Source: CALARM01 sp964431735
GTDB lineage: Bacteria; Vulcanimicrobiota; SpSt-956; JAKJGF01
Direction of reading: 5' to 3'
DNA: 8,971 bases
Assembly: GCA_964431735.1 (NCBI GenBank)
Contig: CAYSLJ010000224.1
Span: 1-8,971 of the forward strand
Below, in pieces: positions 1 through 6,683 of the stretch (positions are counted from its first letter, which is position 1; the number at the start of each line of letters is the position of its first letter). The translations under genes were made by a program, and so were the position numbers. Under the pieces are notes generated by a model, which saw nothing but the letters and a program-made list of their open reading frames with translations, had not been told where the DNA came from and did no database searches.

Positions 1-26
1 CTAAGTATCATATTTATTCTAAACCT

Positions 27-58
27 CATCAGGCCTGATAATTCTATCAGGCCTGATG
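27..58. terminator. Perfect 14-bp inverted repeat, candidate (bidirectional) terminator or tandem operator
   Basis: Arms 27-40 and 45-58 are perfectly complementary around a 4-nt ATTC loop. Each arm contains the 12-bp palindrome ATCAGGCCTGAT (28-39 and 46-57), so the same bases are also a direct repeat with an 18-bp period. On the + strand the stem is followed by TATTTAATTT, which would suit a rho-independent terminator of a gene lying left of the window. On the - strand, where the omega-like gene ends 115 bases upstream, there is no clean U run. A tandem binding site for a dimeric regulator fits the same pattern. The structure is certain; the role is inferred. Confidence 0.5.
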
Positions 59-110
59 TATTTAATTTAAAGTTATAGGAATTTTCATTTTTAATATCGT
101 AAAATAAAGT

Positions 111-147
111 TTTAGATAAAAATTATATAGAAATCATTTTATCTAAA
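111..147. repeat. AT-rich inverted repeat downstream of the omega-like gene
   Basis: TTTAGATAAAA at 111-121 is perfectly complementary to TTTTATCTAAA at 137-147, with a 15-nt loop. It begins 26 bases after the stop of the leftward omega-like gene. It could act as a weak terminator or 3' stabilising hairpin for that transcript. With only two G:C pairs in an AT-rich background the stem is weak and a chance origin is possible. Confidence 0.4.
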
Positions 148-172
148 TAATTTATGAAGATTAAGGTCTTTT

Positions 173-418
173 TTATTCTTCACAGGTTATAGTACCGTCT
201 ACAATTTCCGAAAAAACCCTTGTTATAAGCCTTGCAAGGGTGACATAATTATCCGCTTCTTTATTTAAATTAAGTTGATTACATCTTTTTCTGACAATAT
301 TAACTGCTATAAAAGATGTAGGTACTTTTTTCATTATATTGTCGAGTGAAGGATCAACTATTGATCCTTTATATTTTGTTTTATAAATTTCCTGTCCGCT
401 GTTTATTTCTAATAACAT
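173..418 (-). CDS. rpoZ: RNA polymerase omega subunit-like protein
   Basis: This is an 81-residue protein, the usual size for omega. Residues 23-50 read as the first conserved block of the RpoZ family: an acidic/hydrophobic helix (SLDNIMKKVPTSF) followed by the helix IAVNIVRKRCNQLN, which matches the omega pattern of a hydrophobic stretch, then a basic xKRxxQL motif. The C-terminal EIVDGTI resembles the conserved EIxxGxI ending. Omega binds the C-terminal part of beta-prime and helps assemble RNA polymerase. The ATG is set by a strong GGAGGT site 7 nt upstream. A small hairpin (431-443) sits directly against that site. The usual partners gmk and coaBC are not seen; the upstream neighbour is the M48 protease gene, 81 nt away in the same direction. 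I see no convincing separate promoter, so cotranscription is possible. The identification rests on motif resemblance only. Confidence 0.7.
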   Translation of the reverse strand: MLLEINSGQEIYKTKYKGSIVDPSLDNIMKKVPTSFIAVNIVRKRCNQLNLNKEADNYVTLARLITRVFSEIVDGTITCEE

Positions 419-499
419 TTATCATACCTCCAGATTTTATCTGATATTTCTATGCCTTAAAGAATATTCCTGCCTGATAATATATAATAGAATAATTTT

Positions 500-1858
500 T
501 TATCTGTACGCATTCCACTGGCCTTTTGCTCCTACCTCGGAGCCCCATTCGCCCGCCATAGATCTGCCGTCATCTGCTATTATAAAATAACCTGTTCCCC
601 CTTCTTTATCCACTACTTCATACCATTCGCAATCAAGACGTTTACCGTTTAATGTCCCTTTTATTACTCCTTTGCCTTTCCCGTACGTTCCTTCTATTTT
701 ATCTCCATTCTGAATAAAATCAATCTCTCCTATAGAAGATTGCCATCTACCTGATATATCAATATTTTCTTCATCATTGTGCTCTTCTTCGTCATCATCA
801 CTGCTTTTTTTCAACTTCCAGTGACCTTTTTTACCGCTAACGGAAGACCATTCTCCGTTCAGTGTATTTTCATCTGAAGATATGTTAAAATAACCTTTAC
901 CATTTTCTCCGTCTCTGTTCCACCAGCTGTAATTTATTTTATTACCTTTAATTTCTCCCTGAATAGAACCTTTCTGGTATGTACCTGTTACATAAGTGCC
1001 GTCATGTTTTAAATTTAATATACTGCCGTCTTCTGCTTTCCATATGCCGTTCAGGTCTCCTGAAAAATTATTTTCCTCTGCCGGTAATGTTTGTTCATAC
1101 GTATTATTTGCAGTATCAGGATTATATGGTTTACCTTCCACTTCTGCAATATATTTATTTGCTTCTTCTATTCTGCTTTCCGTATCAGGATGGCTTGCCA
1201 GAAATTCCGGCGTATAACTGTGATTATTTTCTTCATATACTCTGAGATCCTGGAAAAATTTCACGAGAGCTCTTGGATTATAGCCGTTTTTATAAGCAAG
1301 TCTGATACCTGATTGATCTGCTTCCAGTTCCTGATCTCTGCTGTATTTAAGGAATATAAGATTTGATGCCATCTGCGCTATTTGCGAAGCTGTACCGTTA
1401 TCACCTAACAGCACGTTCAGTATAACACCGAGGCCAAGACTCCACTCCAACTGACTCATGCCATGTCTTTCATTTATATGACCCAGTTCATGACCGAGAA
1501 TAACAGCAAGGTAATCTTCATTATTTTTTACAAAATCTCTCATTATACCTTTCGTAACATATACAAATCCTCCCGGTATGGCAAAAGCATTTGGCTCCTC
1601 CATATTCAGTACCTTGAACCTGTAGGTAATACCTTCTCTTGCTTCTGTAGGTGCGAGTTTTTTACCTACTTTTTCAACCCATGCTGTCATTACAGGATCA
1701 TTATATATCCCGTATTCTGCCTCTACCTGCCTGGCCGCTTCAGTGCCAAGTTCTATTTCCTGTTCTGTACTTATGAGACCTGCTCTGGCAGAAGAACAGG
1801 TAATAGCCAGAACAAAAATAATCATTAATATAGATTTATATGTAAATTTATGTCTCAT
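500..1858 (-). CDS. Exported M48-family zinc metallopeptidase with two C-terminal beta-type repeats
   Basis: The protein has 452 residues. A signal peptide (basic start, hydrophobic core about residues 9-20, cleavage after SARA near 26) sends it across the inner membrane. The M48 domain follows. NAFAIPGG is near residue 90, the zinc-binding HELGH motif is at 123-127, the third ligand is E177 in the ExxAD motif (ELEAD), and the family's SHP...R motif is at about 222-229. Family members are periplasmic or membrane-associated proteases for misfolded or outer-membrane proteins. The BepA/YfgC type carries TPRs after the protease; this one instead carries two tandem repeats of about 80 residues (about 267-349 and 367-452). 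Both are rich in G, W and Y and share the pattern GxW...GTY.KG...G...W...GYF...GEW...G.W. A highly acidic linker (about 353-366) separates them. ATG 1858 was chosen because AAGGAAGTGA lies 8 nt upstream of it; ATG 1864 and GTG 1867 overlap or crowd that site. Confidence 0.93.
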   Translation of the reverse strand: MRHKFTYKSILMIIFVLAITCSSARAGLISTEQEIELGTEAARQVEAEYGIYNDPVMTAWVEKVGKKLAPTEAREGITYRFKVLNMEEPNAFAIPGGFVYVTKGIMRDFVKNNEDYLAVILGHELGHINERHGMSQLEWSLGLGVILNVLLGDNGTASQIAQMASNLIFLKYSRDQELEADQSGIRLAYKNGYNPRALVKFFQDLRVYEENNHSYTPEFLASHPDTESRIEEANKYIAEVEGKPYNPDTANNTYEQTLPAEENNFSGDLNGIWKAEDGSILNLKHDGTYVTGTYQKGSIQGEIKGNKINYSWWNRDGENGKGYFNISSDENTLNGEWSSVSGKKGHWKLKKSSDDDEEEHNDEENIDISGRWQSSIGEIDFIQNGDKIEGTYGKGKGVIKGTLNGKRLDCEWYEVVDKEGGTGYFIIADDGRSMAGEWGSEVGAKGQWNAYR

Positions 1859-1878
1859 GTTCATCACTTCCTTGATAT

Positions 1879-1911
1879 AAATTGTGTTGCAATTTTGATA
1901 CCAATAGTATC
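1879..1911 (-). promoter_or_regulatory. Two adjacent small inverted repeats in the protease leader
   Basis: AAATTG/CAATTT (1879-1884 and 1890-1895, 5-nt loop) is followed after one base by GATAC/GTATC (1897-1901 and 1907-1911, 5-nt loop). Both lie in the predicted 5' untranslated region of the M48 gene, between the -10 box and the ribosome binding site. They could be operator half-sites or leader hairpins. They are short, so this is tentative. Confidence 0.3.
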
Positions 1912-1918
1912 CTCTTAT

Positions 1919-1947
1919 AATTTATGTGATATCTGGAAATAAGTCAA
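1919..1947 (-). promoter_or_regulatory. Sigma70-type promoter for the M48 protease gene
   Basis: On the - strand a -35 box TTGACT (1947-1942) is followed by exactly 17 bp and a -10 box TAAATT (1924-1919). Transcription would start near 1912, giving a leader of roughly 50 nt before the ATG at 1858. The -35 box matches consensus at 5 of 6 positions and the -10 box at 4 of 6. Confidence 0.6.
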
Positions 1948-2045
1948 GCTATTTATGCCTCGACATTAAACACAATTGCGTTTTTTTACGACAGGTAAAT
2001 TCACCTTTACTGAAAATTATAGTTAATGCATATAAATCTGTAATT

Positions 2046-2073
2046 AGTGAATAGTGAGTAGTGAATAGTGAAT
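2046..2073. repeat. Heptamer tandem array, 4 x AGTGAAT
   Basis: There are four head-to-tail 7-bp units: AGTGAAT, AGTGAGT, AGTGAAT and AGTGAAT. It is the left arm of the inner inverted repeat of the 1964-2199 element, facing the array at 2094-2121 across a 20-nt loop. The arms match at 23 of 28 positions. Confidence 0.9.
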
Positions 2074-2093
2074 GGCAGGTAATGTCTTATTTT

Positions 2094-2121
2094 ATTCACT
2101 TTTCACCTTTCACTTTTCACT
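2094..2121. repeat. Heptamer tandem array, 4 x TTTCACT, inverted partner
   Basis: The units are ATTCACT, TTTCACC, TTTCACT and TTTCACT, again exactly 28 bp. Read on the opposite strand they are GTGAAAA-type heptamers, complementary to the array at 2046-2073. Confidence 0.9.
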
Positions 2122-2216
2122 CTGAATATTCTATAACAAATTTCTTTTTCCCTTGTATGTAAAATCACCTGTCATTTTTAAACGCAATTCCGCTTACTGA
2201 TTTCATCAAATATAAA

Positions 2217-2245
2217 TTGATTTCTTCTGTATATTAATGTATAAT
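2217..2245 (+). promoter_or_regulatory. Sigma70-type promoter for the glycosylation gene run
   Basis: A -35 box TTGATT (2217-2222) is followed by a 17-bp spacer and a perfect -10 box TATAAT (2240-2245). Transcription would begin near 2252, about 27 nt before the ATG at 2279. This is the only strong promoter seen for the six rightward genes. It lies 17 bp outside the palindromic element. Confidence 0.7.
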
Positions 2246-2278
2246 TAGCCTATATTTTTTAGAGAGGAGCTTTTTATT

Positions 2279-3184
2279 ATGGATAGTTCCGGAGCATGTT
2301 TAATTCAGCTTCTTTTCTTTGGCGGATTTATCTGTCTTGGGCTGGCTATAACTTATTATAATAATAAAGCAATACAGGATGCATGGGGCAGATTTGCCAT
2401 GAATTCGGGCCTTGTAATGAACCTGGGCGGTATATTCAGCACCCCGAGAGTTTCAGGAAATTATAAAGGGTTTGATTACCTGTTGCACACTTTTTCAAGA
2501 GGCAGCGGGAAAAGCAGAACTACATATACCGGTATTACTATGAATTTTCCGAAATATATCGACTGTCATCTTCATGTTTATCAGGAAGGTTTTCTGAGCA
2601 AAATAGGAAAAGCCCTGGGAGGACAGGATATTCAGATAGGGGACAGAGAATTTGACCAGGTATTTATGATAAAAAGCCAGACTCCTGGAAAAGTAGACAG
2701 GATTCTTACTCCTGATTTGATGAGGAATATGCTCAACGGAAGGCATCTTATAAATATGTCTGTTTCAGGAAATGGCATAAACTATGAAAAGATAGGAATT
2801 ATAAAGGATGTGGCAAATCTTACCTATATAAGTGAAATCATGTGGATGATGGCAAATAATGCCTGTATAATGGAAGGGATTGCTGTGGGGAACATGGAAT
2901 TGCCTGACAGAAATTACAGGAGTGAGGAAGATTATGACAGACCTCAGCAAATTGCTTCCTCTTACAACAGTCCGTCTCCGTCATATAATCAGCCATCTTC
3001 CTTTATAACACCTTCACAGTCATCTTTCTCCGACACATATAATAATCAGGGGCAAAGTAATTTTACATCTGCCGGATCTGCCAGTTTTTCTTCTCCCGGC
3101 ACAGGAGAAAGAACCTGTGTTTCCTGTGGTGCCAGCGTACCTGTAGCAAATAAATACTGTATAAACTGCGGGAGATTGATGTGA
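2279..3184 (+). CDS. Membrane-anchored protein with C-terminal zinc ribbon, function unknown
   Basis: The protein has 301 residues. One hydrophobic segment (about 8-27) anchors the N terminus in the membrane. A folded domain follows (about 30-205), with GxYxG near residue 59 and a block around 115-145 holding QDIQIGDREFD and a following LTP. This resembles uncharacterised conserved proteins of the DUF3137 kind, but I am not certain of the family. Residues 222-275 form a low-complexity linker rich in Ser, Pro, Gln and Asn. The end is a compact zinc ribbon, CVSCG...YCINCG, with C280, C283, C294 and C297. The ATG has GGAG 9 nt upstream. It opens the rightward run, and its stop codon overlaps the start of the next gene, so the two are translationally coupled. 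I propose no function from the sequence. A role in sensing or assembling envelope components is only a guess from the neighbours. Confidence 0.85.
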   Translation: MDSSGACLIQLLFFGGFICLGLAITYYNNKAIQDAWGRFAMNSGLVMNLGGIFSTPRVSGNYKGFDYLLHTFSRGSGKSRTTYTGITMNFPKYIDCHLHVYQEGFLSKIGKALGGQDIQIGDREFDQVFMIKSQTPGKVDRILTPDLMRNMLNGRHLINMSVSGNGINYEKIGIIKDVANLTYISEIMWMMANNACIMEGIAVGNMELPDRNYRSEEDYDRPQQIASSYNSPSPSYNQPSSFITPSQSSFSDTYNNQGQSNFTSAGSASFSSPGTGERTCVSCGASVPVANKYCINCGRLM

Positions 3185-3900
3185 TGAAAACTACTGTAGT
3201 CATACCTACTTACAATGAAAAAGAAAATATAGGCGATCTTATAAATTTTATTGTAGATTTAAATATAGAAGGACTTAATATACTTGTAGTGGATGATAAT
3301 TCACCTGACGGAACAGGACAGATTGTAAGTGATATAGGGAAAAATAATCCTTCTGTAAGTCTTCTGACGAGAAAGAAAAAACGGGGAAGAGGATTTGCAG
3401 GTATAGAAGGATTTCAAAGAGCCTTCGATGAAGGAGCTGATTATATAATAGAAATGGATGGAGATTTTTCGCACCATCCCCGTTATATACCGGATTTATT
3501 GAACAAAATACCATTTTATGATATAGTCATCGGTTCCAGATTTGTTCCGGGAGGACAGGATGAAGACAGAGGATTATACAGAAAAATCATAACGATTCTT
3601 GCTGGTATATATATAAGAACTCTACTGGGAATACATATCAGGGATGTTTCTTCAGGATACAGATGTTTTAAAAGGCATGTTTTCGAACTTATAGACCTTG
3701 AAGATCTCATATCTGCCGGGCCTCCCATAGTAACTGAAATTTTATATAAAGCAAGACTTAAAAATCTCAATATGTATGAAATACCTATTGTTTTTAAAGA
3801 CAGGGTAAGAGGTAAAACCAAGCTTGATTATATCACTCTTCTGGAAAGTCTTGTTATGGTTTTAAGATTGAGACAGATGCACAGAAAAGGAATTATATAA
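3184..3900 (+). CDS. GT2 glycosyltransferase, polyprenol/dolichyl-phosphate mannosyltransferase-like
   Basis: This 238-residue protein has the full catalytic pattern of dolichol-phosphate mannose synthase. VVIPTYNEKEN (5-15) is the start of the GT-A fold. VVDDNSPDGT (35-44) binds the nucleotide sugar, and the metal-binding DGD is at 92-94 followed by FSHHP. GSRFVPGG is at 117-124, SSGYRCF at 156-162, and the basic RGKTKLD (209-215) corresponds to the family's RxxGxSK segment. The family transfers a sugar, usually mannose from GDP-mannose, to polyprenyl phosphate at the inner face of the membrane. There is no C-terminal membrane segment, so it is the soluble DPM1 type. The sugar specificity cannot be read from sequence. 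The ATG at 3184 shares its A with the upstream TGA stop; GGGAG lies 9 nt upstream. GTG 3181 is an equally plausible start. Confidence 0.93.
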   Translation: MKTTVVIPTYNEKENIGDLINFIVDLNIEGLNILVVDDNSPDGTGQIVSDIGKNNPSVSLLTRKKKRGRGFAGIEGFQRAFDEGADYIIEMDGDFSHHPRYIPDLLNKIPFYDIVIGSRFVPGGQDEDRGLYRKIITILAGIYIRTLLGIHIRDVSSGYRCFKRHVFELIDLEDLISAGPPIVTEILYKARLKNLNMYEIPIVFKDRVRGKTKLDYITLLESLVMVLRLRQMHRKGII

Positions 3901-3946
3901 ATGTTTTTTTTCTATGCCCGGATAACTTGAAGAAAGGTCCCTGTAA

Positions 3947-4807
3947 GTGAAAGGAATTTTTAATAATAAATATATCTGTATATTATGCGGTGGGAAAGCA
4001 TTTACTCATTATTTAACCAGAGACGGTTTTGTTTTAATTAAATGTAAATCCTGTAATTTTATTTTTATTCCAGAAGAATTTTACTCTTCTGTTGAAATGA
4101 TTAAAGAACAATATGTAAAGAATAAATCTTCTCCTGTAAGTTATTATCTGTCAACAAGGGAACTGGATGTAAAATACTGTCTTGAAAATCTGGCCGTACT
4201 GGAAAAATATATAAAAACCGGGAAAATACTTGATATAGGCAGCAGTGTAGGAAGTTTTCTTACTGCGGCAAAAATGAAGAACTGGGAAGTTTCGGGAGTT
4301 GAACCGAACCCCCTGGCTGCTTCTTATCCCCGGAAGGAAGGATTTTATATATATAATGAATTTTTTAATGGAGGTTTTGTTGAAAAATGTTCTGAACTGT
4401 ATGATGCCATTCATATGGGTAATGTAATTGAACACGTGTTTGATCCTGTAACATTCCTGAAAAATGCCTTTAAAATTACCAGACGTGACGGATATTTACT
4501 CGTAACTACAATCAATATAGATACATGCTGGGCTAAAAGATATCATATAAAACCTCTGGAACATCTTGTATACTTCAATCCTGACACACTTAAATATGCA
4601 CTGAAACAGGCAGGATATGAAGTTATCTATTGTGCCAGAACCTCCAGAAGCAGAAATATAGCAAAGATTGATAAGAGTACAAGTAAAATGGGTCTTATGG
4701 AAAAGCTTGTTATTAAATTAACACAGACCTTTGGACTGGGAGAATTACTCGGGATTATATTAAAATTTATAATTGTAGATGAAATAGTAATTATAGGCAA
4801 AAAATAA
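3947..4807 (+). CDS. Class I SAM-dependent methyltransferase with N-terminal zinc ribbon
   Basis: The protein has 286 residues. It opens with a four-cysteine zinc ribbon (C11, C14, C33, C36), then a linker helix region, then a Rossmann methyltransferase. Motif I is ILDIGSSVG (94-102), binding S-adenosylmethionine, and the acidic ribose-binding residue is E119 in GVEPN. NVIEHV (159-164) is the EHV signature of the Methyltransf_11/23 group. EHLVYFNPDTL (205-215) is typical of members in polysaccharide clusters. Such enzymes often methylate sugars or are uncharacterised; the substrate here is unknown. The start is GTG, because a stop codon lies immediately upstream in frame and AAGG is 9 nt before it. 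The gene begins 46 nt after the GT2 and ends 13 nt before the membrane protein. Confidence 0.9.
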   Translation: MKGIFNNKYICILCGGKAFTHYLTRDGFVLIKCKSCNFIFIPEEFYSSVEMIKEQYVKNKSSPVSYYLSTRELDVKYCLENLAVLEKYIKTGKILDIGSSVGSFLTAAKMKNWEVSGVEPNPLAASYPRKEGFYIYNEFFNGGFVEKCSELYDAIHMGNVIEHVFDPVTFLKNAFKITRRDGYLLVTTINIDTCWAKRYHIKPLEHLVYFNPDTLKYALKQAGYEVIYCARTSRSRNIAKIDKSTSKMGLMEKLVIKLTQTFGLGELLGIILKFIIVDEIVIIGKK

Positions 4808-4820
4808 AGATGTATGATTG

Positions 4821-6677
4821 ATGCTTAAATATGAACATATTGTTTTAATAATTTTACTTGCTTCCCTTACGTTCGTAACACTCTATCATATACCTGCAGC
4901 AGATACATGGCTTAATCTTGCTACAGGAAAATATATTATAAACGAAGGAACAGTCCCTCAGAAAGATGTATTTTCCTATACTGCAAACGGCAGGTCATGG
5001 AATTCGACTCAATGGTTTATACTGGCTCTATTCTATTTAATTTATCTACCTTTTAAGATGAAAGGCCTTTATCTGCTCAGGACAGTTATTCTTTTAATTA
5101 CTTTCTCAATCATATTTTTTATCTGCCGGATAAGAAATTTAAATCCTCTACTATCTGCTACTATTCTGATTATATGCTGTTTCCTGGCTCAGCCTTATTA
5201 TTATTTTGATATTAGAGCCTATTTAATAACTTATTTATTTATAAATCTTTATATATTTTTTCTTGAAAGAAGAAAAATGCAAAACAGACCATTTTCTATA
5301 TGGCTATTACCGGTTATGAATTGCATCTGGGTAAATTCCCACAGTGCTTTTTTTGTTGGTTTTGGTATAATTTTTGCTTATTTTATAGATGAATTCTTTT
5401 TGTCTTCTGACAAAGAATCTTCTTTATTTTTAATAGGTACAGGTATACTGACAATTCTATCGTCTTTTATTAATCCTTATGGATATAAAATTCTGTTGTA
5501 TCCTTTTAATCTGAGCCATGGCTATGGTTTCTGGCAGAAATTTCTTGTTGAATGGAATAAACCTGATTTACTGGGTGAAAATTTCAGTTTTTTAATTTTT
5601 TGGATTATTTCTACTATTATTATAATTATTACTATAAAAAATGGGAACATAAGGGATATAATCATATGGGTTGCTTTCAGTTATCTTGCCTTTAAAGCAG
5701 TAAGGCATATTACCCTTTTTTATCTCGTAATCGTGCCTGTATTTGTGAAACATCTGGATATAGTTGTCGGGAAAAGAATAAATTTTAGCAGATTGGAAAG
5801 TTTTGTAAATAATAACAGAAGGATGAGAACGGTTATTTTTATACTTTGTATGCTTATATATTCAAGAACTTTTATTACAATATGGACAGTAGATTTTTCT
5901 ATGGAAAAAGAAATGTTTCCCTTCTATGGGGTGCAATTTTTAAGAGATAATAAACTTCCGGGAAGACTCTATAATCCTTACGAATGGGGCGGATATATTA
6001 TGTGGACTATGTATCCGGAAAAACTGGTTTTCTGTGATGGTAGAGCAGATGTTGTTTACACTGAAGAAATCTGTAGAGAATCTTATTTTTCTATGACAGG
6101 ACAGGATCTGTCTGTCTTTGATAAATATAATATTAATCTTGTACTCTGTAATAAAATCAATGAACCACTCGGAATGAAACTGCCTTCTGTATTACAGAAT
6201 AAACCTGATAAATGGTGCCTTATATATTCTGATGAAAATTCTTATATGTTTATCAGAAATAATTCTTCAAATAAGAAAATAATAGAAGATTTTTACAGTG
6301 GCAATCTTATTATACCCGATACACCATGGGGAAATTATTATGAAGCTACTGTTTTACTTAAAACCGGCAATTATGAAAAAGCTTTGCATTTTCTGGATAA
6401 AGCTCTGGAATTAAATGAAAATTTTATTGAAGCCCTTATGGCTAAAGGATATATACTTTCCCTGAGAGGAAATTTAAAAGAAGGAAAAGATTGTTTTCTA
6501 AAAATACTGTCTCTTGATAAGGAATTTCCCGGCGTTCATTATAATCTCGGATTAATTTATAAAAATTCAGGTGATTTTGATGACGCAGAAAAAGAATTTA
6601 TGATAGAATTAAAAATACATGACTATAAACCGGCATCGGACGAACTGGAAAAACTGAAAAAACGCGGGGGGAAGTGA
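4821..6677 (+). CDS. Polytopic GT-C-like membrane protein with C-terminal TPR repeats
   Basis: The protein has 618 residues. Roughly ten to eleven hydrophobic helices span residues 6-353 (clear ones near 6-24, 63-78, 86-101, 109-123, 133-147, 174-190, 202-216, 256-272, 279-308 and 336-352). The first loop has DTW at 28-30, then a gapped GxxIxxxGxVPxxDxFSYT pattern (36-54). Conserved acidic residues in this loop are typical of GT-C glycosyltransferases, which use polyprenyl-phosphate sugars outside the membrane. A soluble portion (about 360-480) contains GGY...FCDGRAD, recurrent in membrane-TPR proteins of this type. Three TPRs follow (about 503-535, 537-569, 571-603). No exact family name is justified, and a transport or assembly role is possible. 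ATG 4821 was preferred over the in-frame TTG at 4818; the ribosome binding site is weak, so translation may depend on coupling to the upstream gene 13 nt away. Confidence 0.83.
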   Translation: MLKYEHIVLIILLASLTFVTLYHIPAADTWLNLATGKYIINEGTVPQKDVFSYTANGRSWNSTQWFILALFYLIYLPFKMKGLYLLRTVILLITFSIIFFICRIRNLNPLLSATILIICCFLAQPYYYFDIRAYLITYLFINLYIFFLERRKMQNRPFSIWLLPVMNCIWVNSHSAFFVGFGIIFAYFIDEFFLSSDKESSLFLIGTGILTILSSFINPYGYKILLYPFNLSHGYGFWQKFLVEWNKPDLLGENFSFLIFWIISTIIIIITIKNGNIRDIIIWVAFSYLAFKAVRHITLFYLVIVPVFVKHLDIVVGKRINFSRLESFVNNNRRMRTVIFILCMLIYSRTFITIWTVDFSMEKEMFPFYGVQFLRDNKLPGRLYNPYEWGGYIMWTMYPEKLVFCDGRADVVYTEEICRESYFSMTGQDLSVFDKYNINLVLCNKINEPLGMKLPSVLQNKPDKWCLIYSDENSYMFIRNNSSNKKIIEDFYSGNLIIPDTPWGNYYEATVLLKTGNYEKALHFLDKALELNENFIEALMAKGYILSLRGNLKEGKDCFLKILSLDKEFPGVHYNLGLIYKNSGDFDDAEKEFMIELKIHDYKPASDELEKLKKRGGK

Positions 6678-6683
6678 CTTTGT

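Larger units (their letters stand above)
1964..2199. mobile_element. MITE-like nested palindromic element in the divergent intergenic region
   Basis: The ends 1964-2004 and 2159-2199 form imperfect terminal inverted repeats. The core AATTGCGTTT (1974-1983) matches AAACGCAATT (2180-2189) perfectly, and GACAGGT recurs in the same register 6 bases further in on both sides; about 23 of 31 positions match from the core inward. The inner ends carry the inverted heptamer arrays 2046-2073 and 2094-2121, and TTATAG/CTATAA (2017-2022 and 2131-2136) lies between. The two inverted-repeat sets share the same centre within about 2 bp, so the whole segment could fold as one long hairpin. No ORF is present. 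No clear target-site duplication was seen. The remainder of the 420-bp gene-free stretch 1859-2278 holds the two promoters, the protease leader and a ribosome binding site. Confidence 0.5.

Noticed and set aside
419..499. Separate promoter for the omega-like gene
   Set aside because: TAAAAT- and TATTAT-like -10 boxes exist on the minus strand, but no acceptable -35 box lies at the right distance.
979..1828. Several + strand open frames of 73-121 codons inside the protease gene
   Set aside because: They lie antisense to a gene with clear M48 motifs, encode Cys/Phe/Tyr-rich sequence without domain character, and show no ribosome binding sites that make sense.
1775..1858. Lipoprotein signal on the M48 protease (Cys in LAITC)
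   Set aside because: Ile and Thr before the Cys do not fit a lipobox, while SARA followed by Gly is a good type I cleavage site.
2046..2121. CRISPR array
   Set aside because: The units are 7 bp with no spacers, far below CRISPR repeat length, and no cas gene is present.
3275..3821. Minus-strand open frames across the GT2 gene
   Set aside because: They are antisense shadows of a gene with complete catalytic motifs and have no recognisable protein features.
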